Shown here one piece after another: positions 35,242 to 43,044 of a stretch of 64,000 nt of DNA. The notes under the pieces were generated by a model that was not told the origin of the DNA, searched no databases, and saw only the letters and a program-made list of their open reading frames with translations. A program made the translations under genes and the position numbers. Source of the stretch: Paenibacillus lautus NBRC 15380 (lineage in GTDB: Bacteria > Bacillota > Bacilli > Paenibacillales > Paenibacillaceae); contig NZ_BIMF01000006.1 of the NCBI RefSeq assembly GCF_004000945.1, positions 124,001-188,000 on the forward strand, written 5' to 3'. The first letter of the stretch is position 1; every line of letters starts with the position of its first letter.

Positions 35242-35730
35242 GTGGCGGATTTGCACCAGATATACCATCAACACTTTCAAGATGTGTATCTGTTCCTGCT
35301 GTCGCTTAGCAGAGATGAACATGTTGCGGAAGAACTCACACAGGAGACGTTTTTCAAAGCGCTGAAGCATATCGATTCGTTTCAAGGTACGTGCAAACTA
35401 AGCGTTTGGCTCTGCCAAATCGCTAAAAATACATACTTCTCCTATCTTGATAAGCAAAAGCGATATGAGCCGGCCCCGCAGGTCGAGCACAGCAGCGATC
35501 TGGATATCGCATGGCAAACCGTCGATAAAGCAGAGGCTTTCCGAATCCACCAGATTCTGCACTTGATGGACGAGCCGTATAAAGAGGTGTTCACGCTGCG
35601 GGTATTCGGGGAGTTGTCTTTTGGCGAAATCAGTCAGCTGTTCGAAAAAACCGAGAGCTGGGCAAGAGTCACCTTCTTTCGAGCCAAGCAAAAAATTCAA
35701 AGCCTGTACAAGGAGGAGAACCGAGCGTGA
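35242..35730 (+). CDS. ECF-type RNA polymerase sigma factor
   Basis: A 162-residue extracytoplasmic-function sigma factor. Region 2 (about 8-75) has YLFLLSLSRDEHVAEELTQETFFKAL, and region 4 (about 105-155) has EPYKEVFTLRVFGELSFGEISQLFEKTESWARVTFFRAKQKI split over its helix-turn-helix. The start is GTG 35242 after a strong AAGGAGGTGA. The anti-sigma gene overlaps its end by four bases. It probably responds to envelope stress. Confidence 0.92.
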   Translation: MADLHQIYHQHFQDVYLFLLSLSRDEHVAEELTQETFFKALKHIDSFQGTCKLSVWLCQIAKNTYFSYLDKQKRYEPAPQVEHSSDLDIAWQTVDKAEAFRIHQILHLMDEPYKEVFTLRVFGELSFGEISQLFEKTESWARVTFFRAKQKIQSLYKEENRA

Positions 35731-36428
35731 GCCGAGTTTCGTGTGATATTATTCAGGATTTGCTGCCCTTGTACTATGATGATGTGTGCAGCGCGGACAC
35801 CAAGGCCCTGGTAGAAGGTCATCTAGCGGATTGCCCGGATTGCCGTGAGGTGCTGAGCCATATGAGTTCCCCTATGCCCTTGCCGGCCCAGACAATCGAG
35901 CAAAACAAACAGGAGGGAGCCGGTTTGCAGCAAGTTGCCGCCCAGTGGTCGCGCACCAAGTGGATCTCGTTTACCAAGGGTTTATTGATCACTTGCCTAG
36001 CGGTTGGACTCCTGTTCCTGGTGTATGTGGGCCTGTTCAAATGGAACATTACCAACGTGCCTACCCGCGTTATGCAGGTATCCGATATCAGCCAGCTGAA
36101 GGATGGACGTATTGCCTATCATGTAAAGATAACCGACGGCTACTATGTCAACCAAGCCAGCTACGACACGGATGAGGAAGGAAACTTCTATGTGACACCC
36201 AAGCGCCCCATCATCAAATCCAAGAGATTTGCGGGTATGGGGCTATCCAACATGTACTATACCAACGATATTAAAGAGCGGAATGCCTATGAGAAGAGCT
36301 TTGGCGACGGCGTTCAGATCAAAGCCCTTTATCTGGGGACGCCGGATGACCGGATTCTCATCTGGGAACAAGGCATGGCGCTGCCTGCGGCAAGCAAGTC
36401 CGTCGAGATGCAGTTTAATAGCGAGTAG
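35727..36428 (+). CDS. Anti-sigma factor with zinc-finger N-terminus
   Basis: A 233-residue membrane protein. The cytoplasmic N-terminus has the zf-HC2 pattern with His32, Cys36 and Cys39 in GHLADCPDC plus Cys6 or Cys21, which holds the sigma factor. One membrane helix follows (about 80-103) and then an outside domain of about 130 residues that I do not recognise. GTG 35727 overlaps the sigma-factor stop. Release of the sigma factor would follow a signal sensed by the outside domain. Confidence 0.88.
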   Translation: MSRVSCDIIQDLLPLYYDDVCSADTKALVEGHLADCPDCREVLSHMSSPMPLPAQTIEQNKQEGAGLQQVAAQWSRTKWISFTKGLLITCLAVGLLFLVYVGLFKWNITNVPTRVMQVSDISQLKDGRIAYHVKITDGYYVNQASYDTDEEGNFYVTPKRPIIKSKRFAGMGLSNMYYTNDIKERNAYEKSFGDGVQIKALYLGTPDDRILIWEQGMALPAASKSVEMQFNSE

Positions 36429-36433
36429 ATTGA

Positions 36434-36485
36434 CAACAAGAGACCGCCAGGGTAGCCCTTTGGGCCCCGAAGCGGTCTCTTGTTG
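36434..36485 (+). terminator. Long hairpin between the anti-sigma gene and a convergent gene
   Basis: Arms CAACAAGAGACCGC (36434-36447) and GCGGTCTCTTGTTG (36472-36485). There is no clear T run on either side, so its efficiency as a terminator is uncertain. Confidence 0.6.
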
Positions 36486-36489
36486 AACC

Positions 36490-36924
36490 TCAAACCGTCG
36501 TAACGGATCTATGCAATAATCTCCACTCGATCCAAGCGTAGACCGAGCCGACCACCCCGAACAGAATAATCGCGGTGCCGACATGGAGCTCATATTCCTG
36601 TATGAATCGAACCTCATAGAATTCGTAGAACAGGAAAGCTCCTGCCCCGGCCCACAGAACGGCATACAGCAGAGCGTACAGGTTGAGGGAACCTCTAACC
36701 CATCGAATCATGCCGATGAGCCACGATAACGGGAGCACGATCACCGGATATAGGATCGATGATAAGAAGATGGGGATGATCACCAACACCAAACCCATAT
36801 TACGAAGGCCGTAATATTCCGTCGTTGCAATCTTATATCCTTCGATATACTCCAAGCCTACGATCGCACCGGTAAACATCAGTATAAATACAAACCACAG
36901 CACAAAATATCTGGCAACCCGCAA
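36490..36924 (-). CDS. Unknown small membrane protein
   Basis: A 144-residue protein with four predicted helices (about 6-26, 43-68, 77-98 and 112-130 after the chosen start). No family recognised. TTG 36924 fits the AAGGTGG site best; the frame extends to GTG 36936, where no ribosome site is visible. It converges on the sigma/anti-sigma operon and has no partner on its own strand. Confidence 0.6.
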   Translation of the reverse strand: MRVARYFVLWFVFILMFTGAIVGLEYIEGYKIATTEYYGLRNMGLVLVIIPIFLSSILYPVIVLPLSWLIGMIRWVRGSLNLYALLYAVLWAGAGAFLFYEFYEVRFIQEYELHVGTAIILFGVVGSVYAWIEWRLLHRSVTTV

Positions 36925-37020
36925 GATGTACACCACCTTGTCCGTTTAAGTCATAGAACGGTAGGGTCCGAAAAAAAGTTACGTTTATTTCCGTTTCATC
37001 GCAATAAAAGTGCTGCCAGC

Positions 37021-38085
37021 TTACTCCGCAGGTTCACCAGCCGCTTCCCAGCGGTCGATTTCCTTGCGCACCCGAGGGGCGACTTCGGTTCCCAGCAGTT
37101 CAATGGCTCGCATGACTTCATCATGAGGCATCGTTCCCACGGGCACGTGCAGCATGAAGCGGGTGATGCCCACATGCTTGCGCAAGTGAATGATTTTTTG
37201 GGCGACCGTCTCCGGGTCCCCCACATAGAGCGCACCTTCGAAGCTTCGTGCCGCATCGAATCTTGCGCGGTCATAGTATCCCCAGCCCCGCTCCCGTCCC
37301 AATACATTCATGCTGGCTTGGGTGGATGGGAAGAACTTGTCCGCTGCCAGCTCGGTTTCTTCCGCAATGAATCCATGGGAATGCGAGCCGATCGGCAGCT
37401 TCGATACATCATGTCCCGCATGCGCAGCCGCTTCTTTATACAGCTTGACCAGCGGCGCAAACTGCAGGGGACTGCCGCCGATAATCGCCAGCACCAGCGG
37501 CAAACCGAGCAGGCCTGCCCTTACGACCGATTCCGAATTGCCTCCGCTGCCAATCCACACCGGCAGCGGATTCTGAACCGGGCGCGGGTAGACGCCTAGG
37601 TTATGAATCGCAGGGCGATGCCCGCCCTGCCAGGTCACTTTTTCCGACTCGCGGATTTTGAGCAGCAGCTCCAGTTTCTCCTCGAACAGCTCATCATAAT
37701 GGCTCAGATCATAGCCGAATAACGGGAACGATTCGATGAACGAACCTCTGCCCGCCATAATCTCGGCACGGCCGTTCGAGATGGCATCCAAGGTGGCGAA
37801 ATCCTGAAACACCCGCACCGGATCAGCGGAGGACAGCACCGTCACCGCACTGGTCAGCCGAATCCACTTCGTCTGCGACGCAGCCGCAGCAAGCACAACC
37901 GCTGGCGAAGATGCCGCATAATCCTTACGGTGATGCTCCCCTACCCCATACACATCCAATCCCACCTGATCAGCCAGCACGATTTCCTCAACAACCTCGC
38001 GCAGCCGCTGCGCATGGCTCATCACTTCGCCTGTCGTCACATCCGGCCAAGTCTCTACGAACGAGCTAACTCCAATCTCCATCAT
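37021..38085 (-). CDS. LLM-class (luciferase-like) flavin-dependent oxidoreductase
   Basis: A 354-residue bacterial-luciferase-like TIM barrel. Recognisable are [61 protein letters not shown] in pieces, PVWIGSGGN and [10 protein letters not shown] near the C-terminus. Such enzymes use reduced flavin to oxidise small organic molecules. GGAGG lies before tandem ATGs at 38085 and 38082. It is a single gene; the substrate is not predictable. Confidence 0.9.
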   Translation of the reverse strand: MMEIGVSSFVETWPDVTTGEVMSHAQRLREVVEEIVLADQVGLDVYGVGEHHRKDYAASSPAVVLAAAASQTKWIRLTSAVTVLSSADPVRVFQDFATLDAISNGRAEIMAGRGSFIESFPLFGYDLSHYDELFEEKLELLLKIRESEKVTWQGGHRPAIHNLGVYPRPVQNPLPVWIGSGGNSESVVRAGLLGLPLVLAIIGGSPLQFAPLVKLYKEAAAHAGHDVSKLPIGSHSHGFIAEETELAADKFFPSTQASMNVLGRERGWGYYDRARFDAARSFEGALYVGDPETVAQKIIHLRKHVGITRFMLHVPVGTMPHDEVMRAIELLGTEVAPRVRKEIDRWEAAGEPAE

Positions 38086-38273
38086 GATTTCCTCCTATTA
38101 TGCTTTGCCGCAGGGCAGAACCGCAGGCAAAAGGTTGTCGATGTTTCATGCCTTAGGGCAGTCAACATCGTTATCTATCATTCAATTATCTTTATATTGA
38201 ACTTTTAGTTTGGATTTTTCAAGTTACAAGTTAACTGATAAATTAAAATCTGTGGATTCGATGCATAAGAAAT

Positions 38274-38311
38274 TCAAAAATGGCCGGGATCCATGCGGAT
38301 TCCGGCCATTT
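38274..38311 (-). terminator. Terminator of the ArsR-SRPBCC operon
   Basis: Arms AAATGGCCGG (38278-38287) and CCGGCCATTT (38302-38311), with A residues to the left. Confidence 0.85.
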
Positions 38312-38345
38312 CATTTTACCTTTTAACCCTGTATTTGAGCTCGGC

Positions 38346-38855
38346 TTATTGCTTTGCTGCCAAGTATTCCTCCAGGCGATCCCAGGTTTGGGTAACGCCT
38401 TCTTCCATTCCCATATCCAGCACGGTTTTGAGAGCCTCCGGAGAATCGTACACTGCCCGGTTGATCAGCTTGGTCTTCCCATCCTGCTCCACAAAGGTGA
38501 TCGTAGAGATAGGGGCAGGCATTCCCTCAGCAATGGTGCCTTCCGCATCGGAGAAATAATCGATAAGAACAATTTTCTCCGGCTCTTCAATCTCCTGGTA
38601 CACCGATTTACCCCAGGATTCCATGCCGTAGAAATCCCCCTGATTCTTATCCAAACACTTCATGCAGTAATGCCACGAGCCGCCTGGACGGAAATCCATG
38701 TTGGATACGGTAACCTCCCATCCTCGAGGCCCCCACCACTGCTTCAGATGCTCTCCATCCGTAAATACCTTGTATACCAGCTCCCTTGGTGCATTAAACA
38801 CACGTTCCAATACAAGTACTTCCCCTTCAACCCGCGTAATCATTTGGTTTGTCAT
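38346..38855 (-). CDS. SRPBCC / AHSA1-type ligand-binding protein
   Basis: A 169-residue START-like helix-grip protein with the AHSA1 pattern: LVLERVFNAPRELVYKVFTDGEHLKQWWGPRGW, DFRPGGSWHYCM and the C-terminal helix GMEEGVTQTWDRLEEYL. ATG 38855 follows GGAGG. It is the second gene after an ArsR regulator, a pairing seen often in Bacillales. It probably binds a hydrophobic small molecule; its role is unknown. Confidence 0.88.
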   Translation of the reverse strand: MTNQMITRVEGEVLVLERVFNAPRELVYKVFTDGEHLKQWWGPRGWEVTVSNMDFRPGGSWHYCMKCLDKNQGDFYGMESWGKSVYQEIEEPEKIVLIDYFSDAEGTIAEGMPAPISTITFVEQDGKTKLINRAVYDSPEALKTVLDMGMEEGVTQTWDRLEEYLAAKQ

Positions 38856-38880
38856 GATCAATTCCTCCTCATATTAGGTG

Positions 38881-39216
38881 TTAATCCTGTTTCTTACCTG
38901 TTCCTTCCGATTGCAGTTTCTCTAAGTAGTTATCCAAGTTGTCAAAGCGCTCGTTCCATATGCTTCGGTAATTATGGAGCCAATGGTCCAGTTCTACAAA
39001 AGGCTCCGACCGCAGCATGTAGTTCCGCCGGTTCGCCTCCGCCCTTACCTCCACCAGCCCGGCTTCCAGCAGCACCTTCAGATGTTTGGAGGCTTGTGGC
39101 TGCCGAATATCAAGACGTTCAGCGATTTCTCCAACCGTTAAAGGCCCCTTCAGCAGGAGATCCACAATACGAAAACGGTTCGGTTCGGCTAAAGCGTTAA
39201 ATGTTGTTAGTTCCAT
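38881..39216 (-). CDS. ArsR family transcriptional regulator
   Basis: A 111-residue winged-helix regulator (ALAEPNRFRIVDLLL, LTVGEIAERLDIRQPQASKHLKVLLEAGLV) lacking the cysteine metal sites of ArsR/SmtB, so it probably senses something other than a metal. ATG 39216 has no strong ribosome site. It is co-transcribed with the SRPBCC gene 25 bp downstream, and a palindrome overlaps the -35 of its promoter, consistent with autoregulation. Confidence 0.9.
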   Translation of the reverse strand: MELTTFNALAEPNRFRIVDLLLKGPLTVGEIAERLDIRQPQASKHLKVLLEAGLVEVRAEANRRNYMLRSEPFVELDHWLHNYRSIWNERFDNLDNYLEKLQSEGTGKKQD

Positions 39217-39343
39217 CTTGTTGTGATGACTGGTACAGACCCGCTGCTATAGCGTTTACGGTGATGGTCTGTTCTCTCTGTCCATGCCACCATCATCACC
39301 TCTTTTTTTTTGCTGATTTAATGGTGCCGTACTTCCTGATAAC

Positions 39344-39381
39344 AATATACCACGATAGGAATATTCCTGTAAAGGAATATT
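39344..39381 (-). promoter_or_regulatory. Promoter and operator of the ArsR-SRPBCC operon
   Basis: Minus-strand TTTACA (39368-39373), 18 bp, TATATT (39344-39349). Arms AATATTCCT (39360-39368) and AGGAATATT (39373-39381) form a perfect inverted repeat over the -35, and a nested palindrome AGGAATATTCCT (39357-39368) extends into the spacer. Confidence 0.75.
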
Positions 39382-39414
39382 TAAATTTTTCTTTGATTTT
39401 TTTTATCACAAATG

Positions 39415-39475
39415 CAAAAAAAGCAATAAACGCGGGACTTTACTTGGGCCACGTCTATTGCTTCTTGTTTTTTAT
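39415..39475 (-). terminator. Terminator of the GIY-YIG gene
   Basis: Imperfect hairpin with arms AAGCAATA (39421-39428) and TATTGCTT (39456-39463), with an A run to the left and a T run to the right; probably bidirectional. Confidence 0.65.
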
Positions 39476-39487
39476 CCTTCGTATTCC

Positions 39488-39844
39488 TTACTTAAAGAAC
39501 ACCTTGTCTACATTATATTTGGCCTTGAATTCATTAATGATATAGGTTTCATAGATCTCTCGATGAACGGCGTCTTCAATGACGCAGACCTCGATTCTTG
39601 TCACTTCATCCCGATGCTCCTTGATCGGAGAGACGTTATCTTCAAAATGCTTCTTGATCCGCGGTCTTAGCTTTCTTGCTTTGCCAACAAACAGGAGTTC
39701 CTCCTTGCTGTTATAGAACATGAAGATCCCGCCCCGATCTCTTGGAATCAGGTGAAAATCCGTAAATCCGTAAATGTGGCTCAACTCCGGAGCAGCCTGC
39801 TTGGTAATGGTAATGTCCACCTTGGGAATGGTTATATTGATCAC
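39488..39844 (-). CDS. GIY-YIG nuclease-family protein
   Basis: A 118-residue protein whose core GGIFMFYNSKEELLFVGKA and LRPRIKKHF matches the GIY-YIG fold as in the UvrC N-terminal domain, with YETYIINEFKAKYN at the end supplying the usual glutamate region. The first tyrosine of GIY is replaced by Phe (GIF), with MFY serving as the second part. The start is GTG 39844 with GAGGAAG 12 bp upstream. It is a single gene. DNA cleavage is inferred from the fold, not shown. Confidence 0.82.
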   Translation of the reverse strand: MINITIPKVDITITKQAAPELSHIYGFTDFHLIPRDRGGIFMFYNSKEELLFVGKARKLRPRIKKHFEDNVSPIKEHRDEVTRIEVCVIEDAVHREIYETYIINEFKAKYNVDKVFFK

Positions 39845-39998
39845 GACTAACGCTCACTTCCTCAATTCATATATTGATCTAAATCGTATCACTAATCTGC
39901 TTATTTGCCCATGCGGGAAATTCAAGAGCACCCCTCTCTAGGCATCCGCATAGGATGGAAACTAGGTATGACTAATAATGATGGGGGTCTTTTTCAAT

Positions 39999-40310
39999 AT
40001 GAGCATTCAATATCCCGGACACCAGGAACAAACCTTGTATCAAGCTGAACCCAACATGATGCACAACATCAAATCGGTTCGCGATCATATTCACCGTCTT
40101 TGCAAGCAGCATGCGAATCAGCTGGTTCGCGTCGAAACGCTCGACGGTGATGTTTTTGAAGGGACGATCATGCATTGCGAGAAGGGGATTCTGTATTTGA
40201 GTCTGTCCGGATACGAACACCAGCGCGGCTTCGGCCCCAGTTACTATAATAATGTCATCCTTCCCCTTGTCCTCTTCGAATTGCTTGTCATCACGCTGCT
40301 GTACACCTAA
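39999..40310 (+). CDS. Unknown small protein, possible Sm/LSM-like core
   Basis: A 103-residue protein. The middle part, LVRVETLDGDVFEGTIMHCEKGILYLSL, has the rhythm of a small beta-barrel (V-V-T-x-G-x-x-x-G) seen in Sm-like proteins, but I cannot confirm this. The C-terminus (ILPLVLFELLVITLLYT) is hydrophobic. ATG 39999 has GGGGG 11 bp upstream; ATGs at 39978 and 39981 are in-frame alternatives. It lies 36 bp before the next small gene and probably forms an operon with it. Confidence 0.6.
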   Translation: MSIQYPGHQEQTLYQAEPNMMHNIKSVRDHIHRLCKQHANQLVRVETLDGDVFEGTIMHCEKGILYLSLSGYEHQRGFGPSYYNNVILPLVLFELLVITLLYT

Positions 40311-40346
40311 ACCCATATAATAATCCGATTAAGGAGTGAACCCAAT

Positions 40347-40637
40347 ATGTCATTTATGCCGCCGCAAGGACCTCAGGGACCATTGCAAGGGCCCTTATCC
40401 CCGCCTCCAACCACGATCCCCCAACAACCTATGGCCAGTACCTTTGCTGTTGACCCGGGAGCGATCACAGGATGTTTGTTTCGCATCACCTATATTTGGC
40501 CGAGATTCGGGCCTGGCTTCTGGTTTTTTCCGACCTTCGTCGGCCGCACCTCGGTCGCCGGCTTTCGATGGACAGGAAGAAGATGGGTCTACTCGGGGTT
40601 CGATTTAAGAAGAATCGAGTCGTTCACCTGTTACTAA
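40347..40637 (+). CDS. Unknown small Pro/Trp/Phe-rich protein
   Basis: A 96-residue protein. The N-terminal 32 residues are rich in Pro, Gln and Gly (PPQGPQGPLQGPLSPPP), and the rest is aromatic and Arg-rich with AVDPGAITGCLFRITYIWPR, FVGRTSVAGFRW and a C-terminal ESFTCY. ATG 40347 follows AAGGAGTG. It follows the LSM-like small gene. Surface-layer or spore-coat proteins can look like this, but nothing here proves it. Confidence 0.68.
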   Translation: MSFMPPQGPQGPLQGPLSPPPTTIPQQPMASTFAVDPGAITGCLFRITYIWPRFGPGFWFFPTFVGRTSVAGFRWTGRRWVYSGFDLRRIESFTCY

Positions 40638-40876
40638 CCCTGATATTCAAGGGACGGAGTCGGGGTACGATCCATGGCCCTGGTCATCCGCCGCTCATCA
40701 AGAGAGTGCCCCTGCGGCGCTCTCGAGCTCTTGCATAATGGACAAGCTTTCCTTAGCAGAGGCTTCCTTTTCAGGATATCCATTTTCCCAAAAAAATAAA
40801 GTTCTTGATTATCCTCCGACAACATTAAATAATATGTAACAGTCCCTCTATAAAACCGATAATGGAGATTGGGATT

Positions 40877-40912
40877 ATGACTTTAACAAACACAGCAGAA
40901 AGGTTGACTTGA
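40877..40912 (+). CDS. Possible 11-codon leader peptide before the MFS gene
   Basis: ATG 40877 opens the frame MTLTNTAERLT, ending with TGA at 40910-40912, which overlaps the TTG start of the transporter. GGAG lies nine bases upstream. Stop-start overlap suggests translational coupling. There is no direct evidence that it is translated. Confidence 0.35.
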   Translation: MTLTNTAERLT

Positions 40913-42123
40913 ACACCATGGATCTATCGCAACACGCTACTGGGAAAAAAGGCGCCAAAGAGCCCTTTCCCATCTCTATACTGTCTCTCACCGTTGGCGC
41001 TTTTGCCATTGGCATGACGGAGTTCGTCATCATGGGAATACTCCCTAATGTCGCGGATGATCTGAATGTCAGCATTGCATCGGCTGGGCAGCTGATTACG
41101 ATGTACGCCCTCGGGGTAGCCGTAGGGGCCCCTATTCTAACGGTTCTAACCCACCAAATACCGCAGAAAAAGCTGCTCCTGCTGCTCATGGGCCTGTTTA
41201 TTCTGGGTAACGGTATTTCGGTCTTCGCTCCGAGCTATGCCGTTCTGATGGGTGCCCGAATGCTGACCGCGCTGACGCACGGTACTTTCTTCGGTGTGGG
41301 AGCCGTCATCGCTTCGAACTTGGTGCGGCCGGACAAGCGTGCCGGGGCGGTGTCCATCATGATGGCCGGATTAACGATAGCCAATATCATCGGGGTTCCG
41401 ATCGGCACCTTCATCGGCCAGACGATGGGCTGGCGCGCTTCATTCGGCGCAATTGCCGTTATGGGGGTGTTGGCATTGATCGGCATCCTGATCTTCATTC
41501 CGAAGCTACGGCAGGAACAAGCTTCAAGCATCGCTCAGCAAATCACAGCCCTTATCAGACCGCAACTCCTTCTCTTCCTGCTGATCGGCGCGCTTGGCAA
41601 CGCCGGCCTGTTCGCCGTCTTCACTTATATCGCACCGCTGCTGATTGAGATCACCGGCTTTGCCGAACCCAGCGTCACCTGGATTCTGATCCTGTTTGGT
41701 ATCGGCGTAACCGTCGGTAATATCGTGGGCGGAAGGCTGGCCGACTGGAAGCTGCTGCCTTCCATTCTGGGCGTATACTTTGCGACAGCCGTCATTCTGA
41801 CCATCCTCACCGTGACGATCCATAACCCGGTCACGGCCGTGCTGACCATCGTCTTGTGGGGAGCTGCCTCTTTCGCCGTTATGCCGGGAATGCAGGTGCG
41901 CGTCATGAGTCTGGCCCAGTCCGCTCCTGCTCTTGCCTCCACGGCAACCCACTCTGCGGGCAATCTCGGAAATGCAGCGGGAGCTTTTATCGGAGGGTTG
42001 GTCATTACCCATCTGAGCTTAACAGCCCTGCCTTGGGTGGGCGCTGGTTTGGTGGGACTCGCCTTCATTCTTGGAGCAGCCTGCTATATGTACGAGCGCA
42101 AAGTCGTAACGGCTAATGCTTAA
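40909..42123 (+). CDS. MFS transporter, AraJ/YdhP-like DHA1 exporter
   Basis: A 404-residue, twelve-helix major facilitator with the segment GMTEFVIMGILPNVADDL typical of the AraJ/YdhP/PbuE group, and a Gly/Pro-rich helix 5 NIIGVPIGTFIGQTMGWRASF. Members export nucleosides, sugars or drugs. The start is TTG 40909 after AAAGG, or ATG 40918; both fit poorly with a canonical site. It ends at a strong bidirectional terminator shared with greA. Confidence 0.9.
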   Translation: MNTMDLSQHATGKKGAKEPFPISILSLTVGAFAIGMTEFVIMGILPNVADDLNVSIASAGQLITMYALGVAVGAPILTVLTHQIPQKKLLLLLMGLFILGNGISVFAPSYAVLMGARMLTALTHGTFFGVGAVIASNLVRPDKRAGAVSIMMAGLTIANIIGVPIGTFIGQTMGWRASFGAIAVMGVLALIGILIFIPKLRQEQASSIAQQITALIRPQLLLFLLIGALGNAGLFAVFTYIAPLLIEITGFAEPSVTWILILFGIGVTVGNIVGGRLADWKLLPSILGVYFATAVILTILTVTIHNPVTAVLTIVLWGAASFAVMPGMQVRVMSLAQSAPALASTATHSAGNLGNAAGAFIGGLVITHLSLTALPWVGAGLVGLAFILGAACYMYERKVVTANA

Positions 42124-42177
42124 TCTGTTCCAATAGCTGCAAAACTTTCGATGCCATACGGGGCACGAACCATGTTC

Positions 42178-42217
42178 AAAAGGCGTAACCGGATATTGCA
42201 CCCCGGTTACGCCTTTT
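42178..42217. terminator. Bidirectional terminator between MFS and greA
   Basis: Arms AAAAGGCGTAACCGG (42178-42192) and CCGGTTACGCCTTTT (42203-42217), with A and T tracts on both flanks. Confidence 0.92.
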
Positions 42218-42245
42218 ATTTATATATTCTTTGATCCCTCTGCGA

Positions 42246-42722
42246 TTACAGAGCTTTGATCTCCAGCAGGTCGTACTTTACGATACCCATCGGCGCTTCC
42301 ACGTTCACTTGATCGCCTACCGCTTTGCCCATTAGTGCTTTGCCAAGCGGACTTTCATAGGAGACTTTGTTGTTCAATACGTCTGCTTCGGCGGGTCCTA
42401 CGACCTGATATTCAAGCTTCTCTGCAAACTCAATGTCGTTCAGGACGACATTCGAACCAACATTCACCGTTTTCGAGCTTACATGCTTGGCGTCGACAAT
42501 CCGGGCGCTGTTGAGTGTTTTTTCTAGGATGATGATGCGCGTTTCCATAAACGCTTGGTCGTTCTTGGCCGAGTGGTACTCGCTGTTCTCCTTCAAGTCA
42601 CCATAGCTGATCGCGAGCTTGATCCGTTCCGCTAACTCTTTGCGTTTTACATACTTGAGGTCATCAAGTTCTTCCTGGAGTTTATCATAGCCCTCCTGGG
42701 TCAAGATCAGTTCTTCTGCCAT
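42246..42722 (-). CDS. greA: Transcription elongation factor GreA
   Basis: A 158-residue factor that enters the RNA polymerase secondary channel and stimulates cleavage of backtracked RNA. The N-terminal coiled coil carries the conserved acidic tip in SYGDLKENSEYHSAK, and the C-terminal domain ends ISYESPLGKALMGKAVGD-like (SYESPLGKAL). ATG 42722 gives the usual GreA length; the frame extends to GTG 42737 with another ATG at 42728, and none has a strong ribosome site. Confidence 0.95.
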   Translation of the reverse strand: MAEELILTQEGYDKLQEELDDLKYVKRKELAERIKLAISYGDLKENSEYHSAKNDQAFMETRIIILEKTLNSARIVDAKHVSSKTVNVGSNVVLNDIEFAEKLEYQVVGPAEADVLNNKVSYESPLGKALMGKAVGDQVNVEAPMGIVKYDLLEIKAL

Positions 42723-42806
42723 GTTCATCACATCCACTTTTTAATTTCTTACTTCTAGTGTACTCTTTATTTCGAAAATAAGCGAAAACTTTCTGAAAAT
42801 CGATGG

Positions 42807-42935
42807 ATGGAATATTTGGAATTTACCGCCAATGGCGGGATTGCCGCTGCCCAGATTGAACCACTTGGACAGCTATATATGAAGGATTATTTTGAACAAA
42901 TCAGGATCGTTGTATACCCTGAGTTAGAACCATAA
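42807..42935 (+). other. 42-codon ORF, possible gene remnant
   Basis: ATG 42807 opens a 42-codon frame with protein-like composition (EFTANGGIAAAQIEPLGQLY, then IRIVVYPELEP before TAA). No ribosome site precedes it. It may be the C-terminal end of a lost gene. I cannot name the family. Confidence 0.3.
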
Positions 42936-42972
42936 TAGCCCCTGATTTCTCCGCAAGGAGAACCAGGGGCTA
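42936..42972 (-). terminator. Hairpin after mtlD
   Basis: Arms TAGCCCCTG (42936-42944) and CAGGGGCTA (42964-42972), extended by an inner CTCC/GGAG stem. No strong U tract; probable terminator of the mannitol operon. Confidence 0.6.
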
Positions 42973-43044
42973 CATAAGATAGATAGAATGCCGTGGCCTA
43001 TCGGCACATGGCATCGGCCTGCTATGATATTCACCGCCAATACC

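Noticed and set aside
39237..39320. A GGTGATG/CATCACC hairpin followed by T residues on the plus strand
   Set aside because: No plus-strand transcript is expected here, because the region is the leader of the minus-strand ArsR gene.
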